From the NCBI GenBank assembly GCA_965652545.1, contig CBFGWV010000002.1, forward strand, positions 1 through 64,000: 64,000 nt of DNA. Reading direction: 5' to 3'. The notes beneath the pieces were generated by a model that was not told the DNA's origin, searched no databases, and saw only the letters and a program-made list of their open reading frames with translations. The DNA is from CBFGWV01 sp965652545 (GTDB lineage Bacteria > Pseudomonadota > Gammaproteobacteria > Competibacterales > Competibacteraceae). Positions 1 to 9,194 of this stretch are shown here, piece after piece; the first letter of the stretch is position 1; the number at the start of each line of letters is the position of its first letter. The position numbers and the translations under genes were made by a program.

Positions 1-86
1 TCCGGGCCGATAACGCTGAATGGCCCGACCTGGACATCGTCGGCCAGTCGCGCCTTGGGGTCGATGCGCGCGCTGGAGTCGATCAC
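1..86 (-). CDS. lpxA: UDP-N-acetylglucosamine acyltransferase, N-terminal fragment
   Basis: This is the beginning of lpxA; the gene runs off the left edge of the window. LpxA carries out the first acylation of UDP-GlcNAc in lipid A synthesis in the cytoplasm. The visible 28 residues start at a GTG and contain SARIDPKARLADDVQVGP, the left-handed beta-helix hexapeptide pattern typical of the LpxA N-terminus. The GTG overlaps the TGA of fabZ (GTGA), which indicates translational coupling. The order lpxD-fabZ-lpxA is the standard one in Gammaproteobacteria and supports the call although most of the protein is missing. Confidence 0.85.
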   Translation of the reverse strand, partial: MIDSSARIDPKARLADDVQVGPFSVIGP

Positions 87-523
87 AAGCCCACTTCCCT
101 TCGTGTGCACATCAATACAGCCGATGCGACCACTTTGCCGTCGACTTTGGCCTCGCCGTCAAAGATCCAGATGCCACGTTTGGTCTTCTGCAGCTTGACG
201 TCCAGCATCAACTGGTCGCCCGGCTCCACCGGACGCTTGAAGCGCGCGTTGTCTATCCCCACGAAGTAGTACAGCGACTCGTTGTCCGGCTTCTCGCGCT
301 CCGTCTTGAAAGCGAGAATGCCAGTGGCCTGGGCCAGGGCTTCGAGGATCAACACACCGGGCATGATCGGCCGCTGCGGGAAGTGGCCGTTGAAGAAGGG
401 CTCGTTGTAGCTGACGTTCTTCACGCCCAGAAGATACTCACCCTCGCTGTAGTCCAGCACCTTGTCGATGAGTAGGAAGGGATAGCGGTGCGGCAAATAT
501 TGCAGCACCTGATTGATGTCCAT
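83..523 (-). CDS. fabZ: 3-hydroxyacyl-[acyl-carrier-protein] dehydratase FabZ
   Basis: FabZ removes water from 3-hydroxyacyl-ACP during fatty acid elongation and supplies the acyl pool shared with lipid A synthesis. The 146-residue protein has the usual family length and the hotdog-fold signature: PHRYPFLLIDKV near residue 11, the active-site His in NGHFPQRPIMPGV and the acidic residue in the helix that follows (LILEALAQ). The ATG at 523 is chosen because upstream in-frame codons lie in lpxD-side sequence with no family similarity. The stop overlaps the lpxA start. Confidence 0.96.
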   Translation of the reverse strand: MDINQVLQYLPHRYPFLLIDKVLDYSEGEYLLGVKNVSYNEPFFNGHFPQRPIMPGVLILEALAQATGILAFKTEREKPDNESLYYFVGIDNARFKRPVEPGDQLMLDVKLQKTKRGIWIFDGEAKVDGKVVASAVLMCTRREVGL

Positions 524-546
524 GGGGTTCAAGAAAGCTGATCCTC

Positions 547-1581
547 TTACTCGTCGGTTCCGCCGCCTCGGCTTTCCAGGGCTTTGATGCGCCTGAACGC
601 GTCGTCCAGCCGCCGCAACCGGGCACTGATCTTGTTCCAGATTCGGCTGGGCTCTACGGCCAGCCCCGAAGAATACACACCCGGCTGGGTGATTGACTTG
701 GTGACCAGTGACATGCCGGTGATATGCACATTGTCCACGATCTCCAGATGCCCGGCGATCCCGACACCACCGCCCAAGGTGCAATGGCGGCCGATCCGCA
801 CGCTGCCGGCGATCCCCACACAGCCGGCGATGGCTGTGTGGGCACCGATGCGTACGTTGTGGGCCACCTGGATCTGGTTGTCCAGCTTTACACCGTCTTC
901 GATGACGGTGTCGTCAAGCGCACCACGGTCGATGGTCGTGTTGGCACCGATTTCGACATCGTTGCCGATAATGACACTGCCCAGTTGAGGCACTTTGATC
1001 CACTCGCCGCCGTCATTGGCGAGGCCGAACCCGTCGGCGCCCACCACCGCTCCGGGATGAATGGTGACCCGGTCACCGACGACCACGTGGTGGCAGACGG
1101 TCACCCGCGCCACCAGTCGACTGTTTGCGCCGATACGGGCGCCAGCGCCGATGACGCTACCCGGCCCGACGTAGACGCCCGGGCCGACCACGGCCTTGGC
1201 TTCGACGACCGCCTGGGCATCGATGACCGCCTCCGGGTCGATGTGGGCGCTGGCATCGACTACCGCGGTGGCATGGATGCCGGGCATGGCGGGCGGGCGG
1301 TACTCGAACAGCGATGCGACGCGGGCAAAGGCCAGCAGCGGATTGGCTGCCACCAGGACCGGGACGGACGCGCGGTCGGCATCGGCCGCCGTGACGATCA
1401 CCGCACTGGCACGCGTCTCCTCGACCAGCCGCCGCAGGCGCGGGTTGGCGAGGAAGGACAACTCACCGCCACTGGCCCTGGCCAGCGGCGCGACACCGTG
1501 GATGAGGACGTCTGGGTCCCCGCGCAGCTCGGCACCGGCCGCCTCGGCCGCGCGCGCCAGCGTGATGACCACCCGGCTCAT
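547..1581 (-). CDS. lpxD: UDP-3-O-(3-hydroxyacyl)glucosamine N-acyltransferase LpxD
   Basis: LpxD adds the N-linked hydroxyacyl chain in lipid A synthesis. The 344-residue product has the family length, an N-terminal uridine-binding domain (about residues 1-100) followed by many hexapeptide repeats of the left-handed beta-helix. The catalytic His lies in the family motif around NVRIGAHTAIAGCVGIAG. The ATG at 1581 overlaps the stop of skp (ATGA), so the gene is translationally coupled to skp. FabZ follows after a 23-base gap. Confidence 0.96.
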   Translation of the reverse strand: MSRVVITLARAAEAAGAELRGDPDVLIHGVAPLARASGGELSFLANPRLRRLVEETRASAVIVTAADADRASVPVLVAANPLLAFARVASLFEYRPPAMPGIHATAVVDASAHIDPEAVIDAQAVVEAKAVVGPGVYVGPGSVIGAGARIGANSRLVARVTVCHHVVVGDRVTIHPGAVVGADGFGLANDGGEWIKVPQLGSVIIGNDVEIGANTTIDRGALDDTVIEDGVKLDNQIQVAHNVRIGAHTAIAGCVGIAGSVRIGRHCTLGGGVGIAGHLEIVDNVHITGMSLVTKSITQPGVYSSGLAVEPSRIWNKISARLRRLDDAFRRIKALESRGGGTDE

Positions 1582-2111
1582 TGCAGGCGCTCCAGGATAA
1601 TGTCGGTGATCTCCACCTCGTCGCTGGAGTAGATCACACCGGCCTCGAGGATCAAATCGTAACCCTCGCGCTTGGCCTCCTCCACGATGGTGGCGTAGAC
1701 CTCGCGCTGGAGCTTGCTCAGTTCCTCGTTGCGGCGAATGTTGAAATCTTCACGAAACTCCTCCTGCGCCCGCCGCAGCTCCCGCCGCGAGAGCACGATA
1801 TCGCGCTCGAGCTGGCGGCGTTCTTCTTCGGGCAGTGCATCTGCCTCGCGTTGCAACTGCTCCTCGAGTACACGGATCTGCCGTTGCATGTCGATCAGTT
1901 CGCGATCGCGGACGGCGAACTCGGCCTCGAGCCGGTTGCGGGCTTCGCGGGCGCGTGGAGCCTGTTCGAGGATACGCGCCGTGTTGACCACGCCGATGCG
2001 TGGTGTCGACACGGACTGGCCGTCGGCGTCCTGGGCCATCGCCAGCGGACCCCAGCCGACGCCAGTGGCGAGCAGCAGCGACCCCAGGATGCCTCGCCAT
2101 CCCCTCTGCAT
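1578..2111 (-). CDS. skp: Periplasmic chaperone Skp (OmpH family)
   Basis: Skp holds unfolded outer-membrane proteins in the periplasm on their way to the Bam complex. The 177-residue product starts with a signal peptide (hydrophobic stretch about residues 8-24, cleavage after AMA). The mature part contains IGVVNTARILEQAP, the conserved core-strand motif of the family, and then a long charged coiled coil of about 90 residues that forms the tentacles. It lies directly after bamA, as in most Gammaproteobacteria, with a 3-base gap. Confidence 0.94.
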   Translation of the reverse strand: MQRGWRGILGSLLLATGVGWGPLAMAQDADGQSVSTPRIGVVNTARILEQAPRAREARNRLEAEFAVRDRELIDMQRQIRVLEEQLQREADALPEEERRQLERDIVLSRRELRRAQEEFREDFNIRRNEELSKLQREVYATIVEEAKREGYDLILEAGVIYSSDEVEITDIILERLQ

Positions 2112-2114
2112 GCG

Positions 2115-4397
2115 TTAGAACGCCGCCCCGAAGGAGAACTGGAAGACCTCTTTCTTGTCTTCGCTCTCGGCATTCAGAGGCTGCGCGACGCTCATGATCA
2201 AGGGGCCGATGGGCGAGAGCCACATCAGCGAGACGCCCGCGGAGTACCGCAGTTCGCCGGCATCGAAGTCGTCGAAATCCGCCCAGACGTTGCCTGCATC
2301 CAGGAAGGCCGACATGCGGATATTGTCGCTGTCCGTGAAACCCGGCGTGGGGAAGAACAACTCGCCACCGCCGATGACGCGGAAGGCGCCGCCCGAGGCC
2401 TCGCCGTTGGAGTACTTGGGTCCCAGGGTATTGCCCTCGAAGCCGCGCACGGAGCGCAACCCGCCGGCATAGTAATTCTCGAAGAACGGCAGGCCGTCGG
2501 TGTCGCCGTAACTGTCCCCGTAGCCAACATCGCCGCGCAGACCGAAGACGAAATCGTCCCACAGCGGATAGAGACTCTGGTGACGGTAGCCGAGCTTATA
2601 GAACGTCTCGTCTGAGCCCGGCAGTGCGATCTCCGCGGACACCCGGTTGAGCATGCCCTTGGTCGGGAAGATCACGCTATTGCGGGTATCACGCTGGAAG
2701 CTGACGATGGTTTTGTAGAACAGGAAATCGCTGCCGTCCTCCTCAATGGCGTCGAGAATCTCCTGCGGTGTCTCATCCGTGGACTTCACATCGATGCCCT
2801 CGACACCCAGGTCGAAGCGGATGCTGTCGGTCTCGGTGATCGGAATGCCGAAGTTGATGAAGCCCAGATAGCGGTCGGTCAGGTAGTCGGCAGCATTGGA
2901 CTCGCCCACATCGACCTTCTGGTAGCTGAGCCGGAAGCCGCGGCTGATACCGCTGTCGGTCCAGTATGGGTTGGTATAGGCCAGGGTGTAGGTCTCATCG
3001 ACCCGGCTGGTGTTGAAGCCGACTTCCACCCGCTTGCCGGTGCCGAGGAAGTTGTCATCCTGGATTTCGGTGTTGAACACGACACCGGATTCCTGCCCGT
3101 AGCCGACGCCGAAAATAAAGCTGCCGGAGCGCTGCTCGGTCACCCCATACTCGAGGTCGACTTGGTCAGTGGTGCCGGGAACCGGTGGGGTCTCGACATC
3201 CACCTGGGCGATGAACGGCAGGCGTTGCAAGCGTTCGCGCGAGCGATTGACGTCGGAGGTCGCGAACCAGGAACCTTCCAACTGCCGCATCTCTCGCCGC
3301 AGCACCTCGTCCTGTGTACGCAGGTTGCCTTTGAAGTCGATCCGTCGCACGTACACCCGCTGCCCTGGATCGACGATGAGATCCAGATCGACGATCTTGT
3401 CCTCGTCGTTCATCGTCGGCACGGCATTGACGTTGGCGAAGGCATAGCCTTCGTCGCCCAGGCGCTCGGCGATAAGTCGCGTGGTTTCATTGAGCTGGCT
3501 GCGTGAAAAGACCTCGCCTTGCTCAAGAGCGATGCGTTGGCGCAATTCATCTTCGGGCACCAACAGGTTGCCGCCCAGGCGGACCTCACCGACACGGTAT
3601 TGATCGCCCTCGGTAATGTTGATGGTGATGTAAATGTCCTGCTTGTCCGGCGTGATCGACACCTGTGTGGAGTCGATCGAGAAATTCAAGTAACCGCGAT
3701 CCAGGTAATAAGAACGCAGGATTTCGATATCGCCGGTCAGCCGTTCCTTCGAGTATTGGTCGTCCTTGGTGATCCACGACAGCCAGCCTCCTGTGGTGAG
3801 CTCAAGCTCATCCAGCAGGTCGTCTTCGTCGAAGGCCTGATTGCCGACGATGTTGATCGACTTGATCCGCGCGGCGATGCCCTCGGAGATGTCGATGTCC
3901 ACGGCTACGCGGTTGCGGGTGAGCTCACGCACCTGGCTGTCCAGGCGCACGGCGTACTTGCCGCGGGCGTAATACTGGTTCAGCAACTCCTGCTCGACAC
4001 GCTCCAGCGTGGCCTGATCGAAGGTTCGGCCAGGCGCGAACCCGATGCCGCGCAACGCGGTCTCGAGGTCTTCGTCGTTGATGTCGGCATTGCCCTCGAA
4101 GTTGATTTCGCCGATTGCCGGCCGCTCGGTCACCTGCACGACGAGGACATCGCCGTCGCGGCCGAGCCCCACGTCGGAGAACAAACCGGTGTCGTACAAG
4201 GCGCGAATGATCTGCGGGTAGTCGTCGGTGCTCATGGCGTTGCCGACCGACACCGGCAGGTAGTTGAACACCGTTCCCGCCGAGATCCGCTGCAAGCCCT
4301 CGACACGGACGTCACGCAGCACGAAATCGGCCGCGTGCGCGCTCATGGGTATGGCGAGGCAGGCGGAAATCAACAGTCGGCGCGACAGCTTACGCAT
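2115..4397 (-). CDS. bamA: Outer membrane protein assembly factor BamA
   Basis: BamA is the essential Omp85 core of the beta-barrel assembly machine. The 760-residue protein has a signal peptide ending at AHA (about residue 22), five POTRA domains (about 23-420; FVLRDVRVEGLQRISAGTV opens POTRA1) and a C-terminal 16-strand barrel. The barrel contains the conserved VRGFEGNTLGPKY loop 6 VRGF motif. The protein ends in Phe, the usual C-terminal residue of outer-membrane barrels. The barrel is rich in Asp and Glu. Skp follows directly; rseP precedes it across an 85-base gap. Confidence 0.97.
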   Translation of the reverse strand: MRKLSRRLLISACLAIPMSAHAADFVLRDVRVEGLQRISAGTVFNYLPVSVGNAMSTDDYPQIIRALYDTGLFSDVGLGRDGDVLVVQVTERPAIGEINFEGNADINDEDLETALRGIGFAPGRTFDQATLERVEQELLNQYYARGKYAVRLDSQVRELTRNRVAVDIDISEGIAARIKSINIVGNQAFDEDDLLDELELTTGGWLSWITKDDQYSKERLTGDIEILRSYYLDRGYLNFSIDSTQVSITPDKQDIYITINITEGDQYRVGEVRLGGNLLVPEDELRQRIALEQGEVFSRSQLNETTRLIAERLGDEGYAFANVNAVPTMNDEDKIVDLDLIVDPGQRVYVRRIDFKGNLRTQDEVLRREMRQLEGSWFATSDVNRSRERLQRLPFIAQVDVETPPVPGTTDQVDLEYGVTEQRSGSFIFGVGYGQESGVVFNTEIQDDNFLGTGKRVEVGFNTSRVDETYTLAYTNPYWTDSGISRGFRLSYQKVDVGESNAADYLTDRYLGFINFGIPITETDSIRFDLGVEGIDVKSTDETPQEILDAIEEDGSDFLFYKTIVSFQRDTRNSVIFPTKGMLNRVSAEIALPGSDETFYKLGYRHQSLYPLWDDFVFGLRGDVGYGDSYGDTDGLPFFENYYAGGLRSVRGFEGNTLGPKYSNGEASGGAFRVIGGGELFFPTPGFTDSDNIRMSAFLDAGNVWADFDDFDAGELRYSAGVSLMWLSPIGPLIMSVAQPLNAESEDKKEVFQFSFGAAF

Positions 4398-4482
4398 AAT
4401 GATTCCGTAGTCGGGTCCGCGTCCGGCGGACGTCGAAAGTTACTGTGGGCAGGCGACGCCAGGGCCGCCCACCTACCGTTTG

Positions 4483-5862
4483 TCAGCCCAGCATCCGGGT
4501 TACGACCCGGGTGATGTCGTTGAAAATGGCCAGCCCCATCAGTGCGGCGAGTGCCGCAACTCCGATCCGCTGGCCCAGCGCCTGCGCACCTTCGGACAAT
4601 GGTCGCCCGCGCACAAGCTCAATAAAGTAGTACAACAGGTGCCCGCCATCCAAGACCGGCACAGGCAGCAGGTTGAGCACACCCAGGCTCACGCTTACCA
4701 GTGCCAGGAAGCTCAGAAACTGCACCAGACCGTAACTGGCCGATAGGCCGGCGTACTCCGCAATGGTGACCGGCCCGCCCAGATTATCCAGCGACGCGGT
4801 GCCGGTCAGCATCCGCCACAGCATGCGCAATGTGAACCCTGCGATCTCCACTGTTCGTACCGTGCCCTGCCACATGGCATCGAGCGGGCCGTGACGAACC
4901 AGGACGAGGCGTTTCTCGTTCAGCTCCGGGGGAATGCTCGCTGCGGCACCGATCTGGCCGATGGTCTTGCCGTCGACCTCGATCTCGATCGGTGTCATCG
5001 TCAGTGACAGACGCTGGCCATCGCGCTCCAGTTCGACCGACATGGGGCGATCGGCATGGGCTTGAATGACCTCGACCCAGTCGTCCCAATCATCGATCGG
5101 GCGTCCTGCGGATACCAGGATGCGATCGCCCGCCTGCAATCCGGCCGCTGCCGCTGGTGTGTCGGCGACCACATTGCCGACCACCGGATCGATTCGCTCC
5201 GGTTGCCACAGTGCAAGGCCGAGCAGGCCGAGGACATCTCCTCCCTCGTCCCAGCCGGTGCCGGGTGTGGGCAAGATGCGTGTCGCCTCGGCCCCATCGT
5301 CGGTGCGAACGGTCAATGTGACGCTGTCGTCGACCAATGCCCGGTCGATGATGCCGAGTATGGCATCCTCCAACGTGGTCACCGGTTCGCCATCGACGGC
5401 AGTGATGACATCGCCGCGCATCATCCCAGCCTCGGCGGCCGGCGTCTCGGGCGCGGGGGTATCCATCAACGGGCGCAGCGTGGTTTCACCGAGCAGGAAT
5501 ACGGCACCGTACGCCACGATGGCGAACAGGAAGTTGGCCAGGGGACCGGCGGCGACAATGGCGATCCGATAGCTCGTCGGCCGGGTGTTGAACGCGCGAT
5601 GGCGCTCGGCCGCCGCCACCGGGCCTTCGCGTTCATCGAGCATCTTGACGTAGCCGCCCAGCGGGATGGCGGCGATAGCGAACTCGGTGGCGTCCGGCCC
5701 CGCGCCGCGGCGCATCCATATAGGCTTGCCGAACCCCACGGAGAAGCGCAATACCTTGACGCCCAGCCGCCGCGCGACCCAGTAATGGCCAAATTCGTGA
5801 AACGTCACCAGCAGACCCAAGGTGACGATCAGCGCGATCAGCGACAGCAAAACGGTATTCAT
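4483..5862 (-). CDS. rseP: Site-2 metalloprotease RseP
   Basis: RseP is the inner-membrane zinc protease that cuts the anti-sigma factor RseA inside the membrane and so releases sigma-E under envelope stress. The 459-residue product has the zinc motif HEFGH at residues 22-26, two central PDZ-like domains (GMMRGDVITAVDGEPV and GLQAGDRILVSAGRPI) and the C-terminal metal-ligand segment LPVPVLDGGHLLYY. The ATG at 5862 is chosen because it places HExxH in the first membrane helix and overlaps the dxr stop (ATGA). Confidence 0.96.
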   Translation of the reverse strand: MNTVLLSLIALIVTLGLLVTFHEFGHYWVARRLGVKVLRFSVGFGKPIWMRRGAGPDATEFAIAAIPLGGYVKMLDEREGPVAAAERHRAFNTRPTSYRIAIVAAGPLANFLFAIVAYGAVFLLGETTLRPLMDTPAPETPAAEAGMMRGDVITAVDGEPVTTLEDAILGIIDRALVDDSVTLTVRTDDGAEATRILPTPGTGWDEGGDVLGLLGLALWQPERIDPVVGNVVADTPAAAAGLQAGDRILVSAGRPIDDWDDWVEVIQAHADRPMSVELERDGQRLSLTMTPIEIEVDGKTIGQIGAAASIPPELNEKRLVLVRHGPLDAMWQGTVRTVEIAGFTLRMLWRMLTGTASLDNLGGPVTIAEYAGLSASYGLVQFLSFLALVSVSLGVLNLLPVPVLDGGHLLYYFIELVRGRPLSEGAQALGQRIGVAALAALMGLAIFNDITRVVTRMLG

Positions 5863-7037
5863 CGGCCGATCTCCGCAATGTGGTTCTCGGCAATCTGACG
5901 GGTTTCGCGATCCACCGCCAGCAGTTCGGCGAAATCCCGGCATTCCGGCGCATGAACGCGGGCCAGCGCATGGGCGCAGACCTCTGCAATGCGGGTGAAC
6001 CCGAGACGACCGGCCAGGAAGGCCGCGACAGCCACCTCGTTGGCGGCGTTCAACACCGCTGGCGCGCTGCCGCCGGCAGCCAGGGCCTCGCGCGCCAGGC
6101 GCAGGCAGGGAAACCGGTCGAGATCCGCCGGTTCGAAGTCCAGGCGCGCGACCTGGAACAGATCGAGACCGGCCACGCCGGCCTCGATGCGTTGCGGCCA
6201 GGCCAGTGCGTGGGCGATGGGCGTGCGCATGTCCGGGTTACCCATCTGGGCAAGTACCGAACCGTCGACGTACTGCACCAGCGAATGGATCACGCTCTGG
6301 GGGTGGATGACCACATCGATACGATCGGCCGGCATGTCGAAGAGCCAGTGGGCCTCGATCAGTTCCAGGCCCTTGTTCATCAAGGTGGCCGAATCTACGG
6401 AGATCTTGCGTCCCATTTGCCAGGTGGGGTGGGCGCAGGCCTGATCGGGGGTTACAGACTCGAGCTCGGCCATCGAATGACAACGGAACGGACCGCCGGA
6501 ACCAGTGAGCAGCAAGCGGCTGACACCGGCACTGTGCCAGTCCGCGGAGGCCGCGGGCAGGCATTGAAACAAGGCGTTGTGTTCAGAGTCGATGGGCAGG
6601 AGGGTCGCGCCGTGGCGGCTGACCGCTTCCATGAACAGGCGCCCGGCCATGACCAGGGCCTCTTTGTTGGCCAGCAGTACGCGCTTGCCGGCGCGAACGG
6701 CAGCCATGGTGGGCGTAAGGCCGGCGGCACCGGTGATGGCCGCCATGACGATGCGGCTGTCGTCGTGCTCGGCGGCGGCAAACAAGCCCTCGTCGCCGGC
6801 GACCACCTCGGTTACCGAGCCGGCCAATCGCCGCGCCAGCTCTCGCGCGGACGTCTCGTCGCTCATGGCTGCGAGCTGCGGGCGGAAACGCAGACACAGC
6901 TCGGTCATGGCATCGACATTGTATGCGGCGGTCAAGGCACTCACCCGGTACTTGTCCGGATGACGGGCAATGACATCGAGCGTGCTGCTGCCGACGCTGC
7001 CGGTCGCACCCAGCACGCTGACGCCGATGACGCTCAT
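5859..7037 (-). CDS. dxr: 1-deoxy-D-xylulose-5-phosphate reductoisomerase
   Basis: Dxr makes 2-C-methyl-D-erythritol 4-phosphate, the first committed step of the MEP isoprenoid pathway; isoprenoids feed the undecaprenyl synthase encoded three genes upstream on the same strand. The 392-residue length matches the family. The N-terminal NADPH site GATGSVGSSTLDVI, the LLANKEALVMAG segment and the metal/substrate motif PIDSEHNALFQCLP are intact. The start at 7037 overlaps the cdsA stop by four bases. Confidence 0.97.
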   Translation of the reverse strand: MSVIGVSVLGATGSVGSSTLDVIARHPDKYRVSALTAAYNVDAMTELCLRFRPQLAAMSDETSARELARRLAGSVTEVVAGDEGLFAAAEHDDSRIVMAAITGAAGLTPTMAAVRAGKRVLLANKEALVMAGRLFMEAVSRHGATLLPIDSEHNALFQCLPAASADWHSAGVSRLLLTGSGGPFRCHSMAELESVTPDQACAHPTWQMGRKISVDSATLMNKGLELIEAHWLFDMPADRIDVVIHPQSVIHSLVQYVDGSVLAQMGNPDMRTPIAHALAWPQRIEAGVAGLDLFQVARLDFEPADLDRFPCLRLAREALAAGGSAPAVLNAANEVAVAAFLAGRLGFTRIAEVCAHALARVHAPECRDFAELLAVDRETRQIAENHIAEIGR

Positions 7038-7849
7038 GCCAGCACCCAGCGCAAGCCCAGTGCAAAGACAGGTGCGGCGGCGGTGATGCTGTCCACCCGA
7101 TCGAGAATGCCGCCGTGACCGGGCAGGATGCGCCCGCTGTCCTTGGCGCCGGATTGACGCTTCAAGGCGCTCTCGAGCAGGTCGCCGACCATGCTGGCAA
7201 TCACCGTCACCACACAGACGACGAGGAAACCCGACCAGGCAAGGGTCGGCACCTGCAGCAGCACGATGCCTGCTACGCCGACGATGACGCCGCCAGCCAG
7301 CGCACACAGCGCACCTTCACGGGTTTTACCCGGGCTGATGGCCGGCGCCAGCGCCCGCTTACCCCAACGCCGTCCGCCGAAATAGGCGACCGTATCGGCA
7401 CCGGCCACCACGGCAAAAAACACCGCGAGAACCAGCAGCCCACGGGCATGCAGGTCGGCCAGCGCCAGCAGCGGCGGGATCAGCACGATGAGCCCGCCCA
7501 GCTCCCACCCCAGTTTCGGCAACGGCGGCAAGCCGCGATGGCTGTAGCGGATCAAGGCCACGAACACACAGGCCCAGAACACGGCCGTCGGTGTCAGTGT
7601 GATCCACACCACGGCGGGGACATCTCGGCCCAGAAGCAAGGCGACCGCCGGCAGCAGCAGGATGGCGCCGTAGATCAAGCGCCCGACCGGCTGCGACAAA
7701 CCCATTAAGCCGCCCCACTCCCAGGCCCCGATCAGCATGACAACCACTAGGGCGGCACCCAGCGCCGGCAACGGTAGTGCGATCACCCCCAAAAGGAGCG
7801 CGACCGCCAGGAGCACACCGGTGATCGTGCGTGTGCTAGTCGGTGTCAT
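7034..7849 (-). CDS. cdsA: Phosphatidate cytidylyltransferase
   Basis: CdsA converts phosphatidate and CTP to CDP-diacylglycerol, the precursor of the cell's phospholipids. The 271-residue integral membrane protein has about eight hydrophobic segments. Its C-terminal signature lies in the region SGAKDSGRILPGHGGILDR (residues about 230-250), which holds the catalytic Asp residues. The ATG at 7849 overlaps the end of uppS by 14 bases. It fits the conserved uppS-cdsA-dxr-rseP order. Confidence 0.96.
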   Translation of the reverse strand: MTPTSTRTITGVLLAVALLLGVIALPLPALGAALVVVMLIGAWEWGGLMGLSQPVGRLIYGAILLLPAVALLLGRDVPAVVWITLTPTAVFWACVFVALIRYSHRGLPPLPKLGWELGGLIVLIPPLLALADLHARGLLVLAVFFAVVAGADTVAYFGGRRWGKRALAPAISPGKTREGALCALAGGVIVGVAGIVLLQVPTLAWSGFLVVCVVTVIASMVGDLLESALKRQSGAKDSGRILPGHGGILDRVDSITAAAPVFALGLRWVLA

Positions 7850-8597
7850 GGGTGAGTTGCTCGCTGGTCTTTCCGTAACGGCGCTCGCGCCCCGCGTAGG
7901 CGGTGATCGCTTTGTCCAGGGCGGCTTCGTCGAAGTCCGGCCACAGTGTCGGCGTAAAGTAGAGCTCGGCATAGGCGAGCTGCCAGAGCATGAAATTGCT
8001 GATCCGGGTTTCCCCACCGGTGCGAATGAACAGGTCCGGCGCTGGCAGGTCGGCCAGCGCGACATGCCGGCCGAACGCCTCGGGGGTAATGTCGGCAGGC
8101 GTCATCTCGCCCCGGACACAGGCCTCGGCCAGGGATTTGGCGGCTTCGGCCATGTCCCACTGGCCGCCGTAGTTCGCAGCGATCACCAGCGTGAGCCCGG
8201 TATTGTTGGCGGTGAGCGCCTCGGCATCGTCCATCCGGCCGCGCAGTTTGTCCGAAAAAGCCGTGCGATCGCCGATGAAGCGCAGACGGACGTTATTGTT
8301 ATGCAGCCGCTTGGCTTCGCTGCGCAGCGTAGTGATGAACAAGTCCATCAAGACGCTGACCTCGGTCTCGGGGCGCCGCCAGTTTTCACTGGAGAACGCA
8401 AAAAGGGTCAGTACGGCCACACCCTGTTGCACGCAGGCCTGCACGACGCGCTGGACGGATTTTACGCCTTCGCGATGGCCAGCCGGACGCGGTAGCAACC
8501 GTCGCCTGGCCCAGCGGCCATTGCCGTCCATGACAATGGCGATGTGGCGTGGCAGCGTGCGGGCCGCCACGTTTGCGGATTCTTGAGCCGGGGACAT
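7836..8597 (-). CDS. uppS: (2E,6E)-farnesyl-diphosphate-specific undecaprenyl diphosphate synthase
   Basis: UppS is the cis-prenyltransferase that makes undecaprenyl diphosphate, the lipid carrier for peptidoglycan and O-antigen. With the ATG at 8597 the product is 253 residues, the same length as the E. coli enzyme. The catalytic P-loop region HIAIVMDGNGRWARRR and the C-terminal RTGGETRISNFMLWQ motif are intact. A TTG at 8636 would add 13 residues but no similarity. No strong ribosome binding site is visible. Confidence 0.96.
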   Translation of the reverse strand: MSPAQESANVAARTLPRHIAIVMDGNGRWARRRLLPRPAGHREGVKSVQRVVQACVQQGVAVLTLFAFSSENWRRPETEVSVLMDLFITTLRSEAKRLHNNNVRLRFIGDRTAFSDKLRGRMDDAEALTANNTGLTLVIAANYGGQWDMAEAAKSLAEACVRGEMTPADITPEAFGRHVALADLPAPDLFIRTGGETRISNFMLWQLAYAELYFTPTLWPDFDEAALDKAITAYAGRERRYGKTSEQLTHDTD

Positions 8598-8636
8598 GAA
8601 TAGCCGGTGCGTGAGCGCACGTACAGTGATGCGCAA

Positions 8637-9194
8637 TCAGAAGTCCATCAGTTCCGCTTCCTTTTCTTCAAGGATGCGGTCGATGTCGGCGATGTACTTG
8701 TCGGTGATCTTTTGGATGTCCTCGGTAGCGCGTCGCTCCTGGTCCTCCGAGATCTCCTTTTCCTTCTGCAGTTCCTTCAGATCGTTGTTGGCATCGCGGC
8801 GAATGTTGCGCACGGCCACCTTGGCGCCCTCGCCTTCATGGCGGACGACCTTGACCAGGTCACGGCGCCGCTCCTCGGTGAGCGCGGGCAAGGGCACACG
8901 GATGACCGTACCGGCGGTGGCCGGGTTCAGGCCCAGATCGGAGGTCATGATGGCCTTCTCCACCACCGAGACCATGTTTTTCTCCCACGGCTGCACCACC
9001 AGTGTTCGCGGGTCGCCGATGGTGACGCTGGCAACCTGACTCAGCGGAGTGTCGGAACCGTAATAGTCCACCGTGATGTGATCCAGCAGGCTGGTGTGTG
9101 CCCGGCCGGTGCGCAGCTTGGTGAGCTCGTGCTTGAGTGCTTCGACGCTCTTGGCCATGCGGGCCTGTGCGTCTTTCTTGATATCGTCGATCAT
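8637..9194 (-). CDS. frr: Ribosome recycling factor
   Basis: Frr splits the post-termination ribosome together with EF-G. The 185-residue length is exactly that of the family. The sequence has the three-helix bundle pattern and the conserved LRTGRAHTSLLDHI and IRVPLPALTEERRRDLVK segments. The start at 9194 overlaps the pyrH stop (ATGA). Confidence 0.98.
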   Translation of the reverse strand: MIDDIKKDAQARMAKSVEALKHELTKLRTGRAHTSLLDHITVDYYGSDTPLSQVASVTIGDPRTLVVQPWEKNMVSVVEKAIMTSDLGLNPATAGTVIRVPLPALTEERRRDLVKVVRHEGEGAKVAVRNIRRDANNDLKELQKEKEISEDQERRATEDIQKITDKYIADIDRILEEKEAELMDF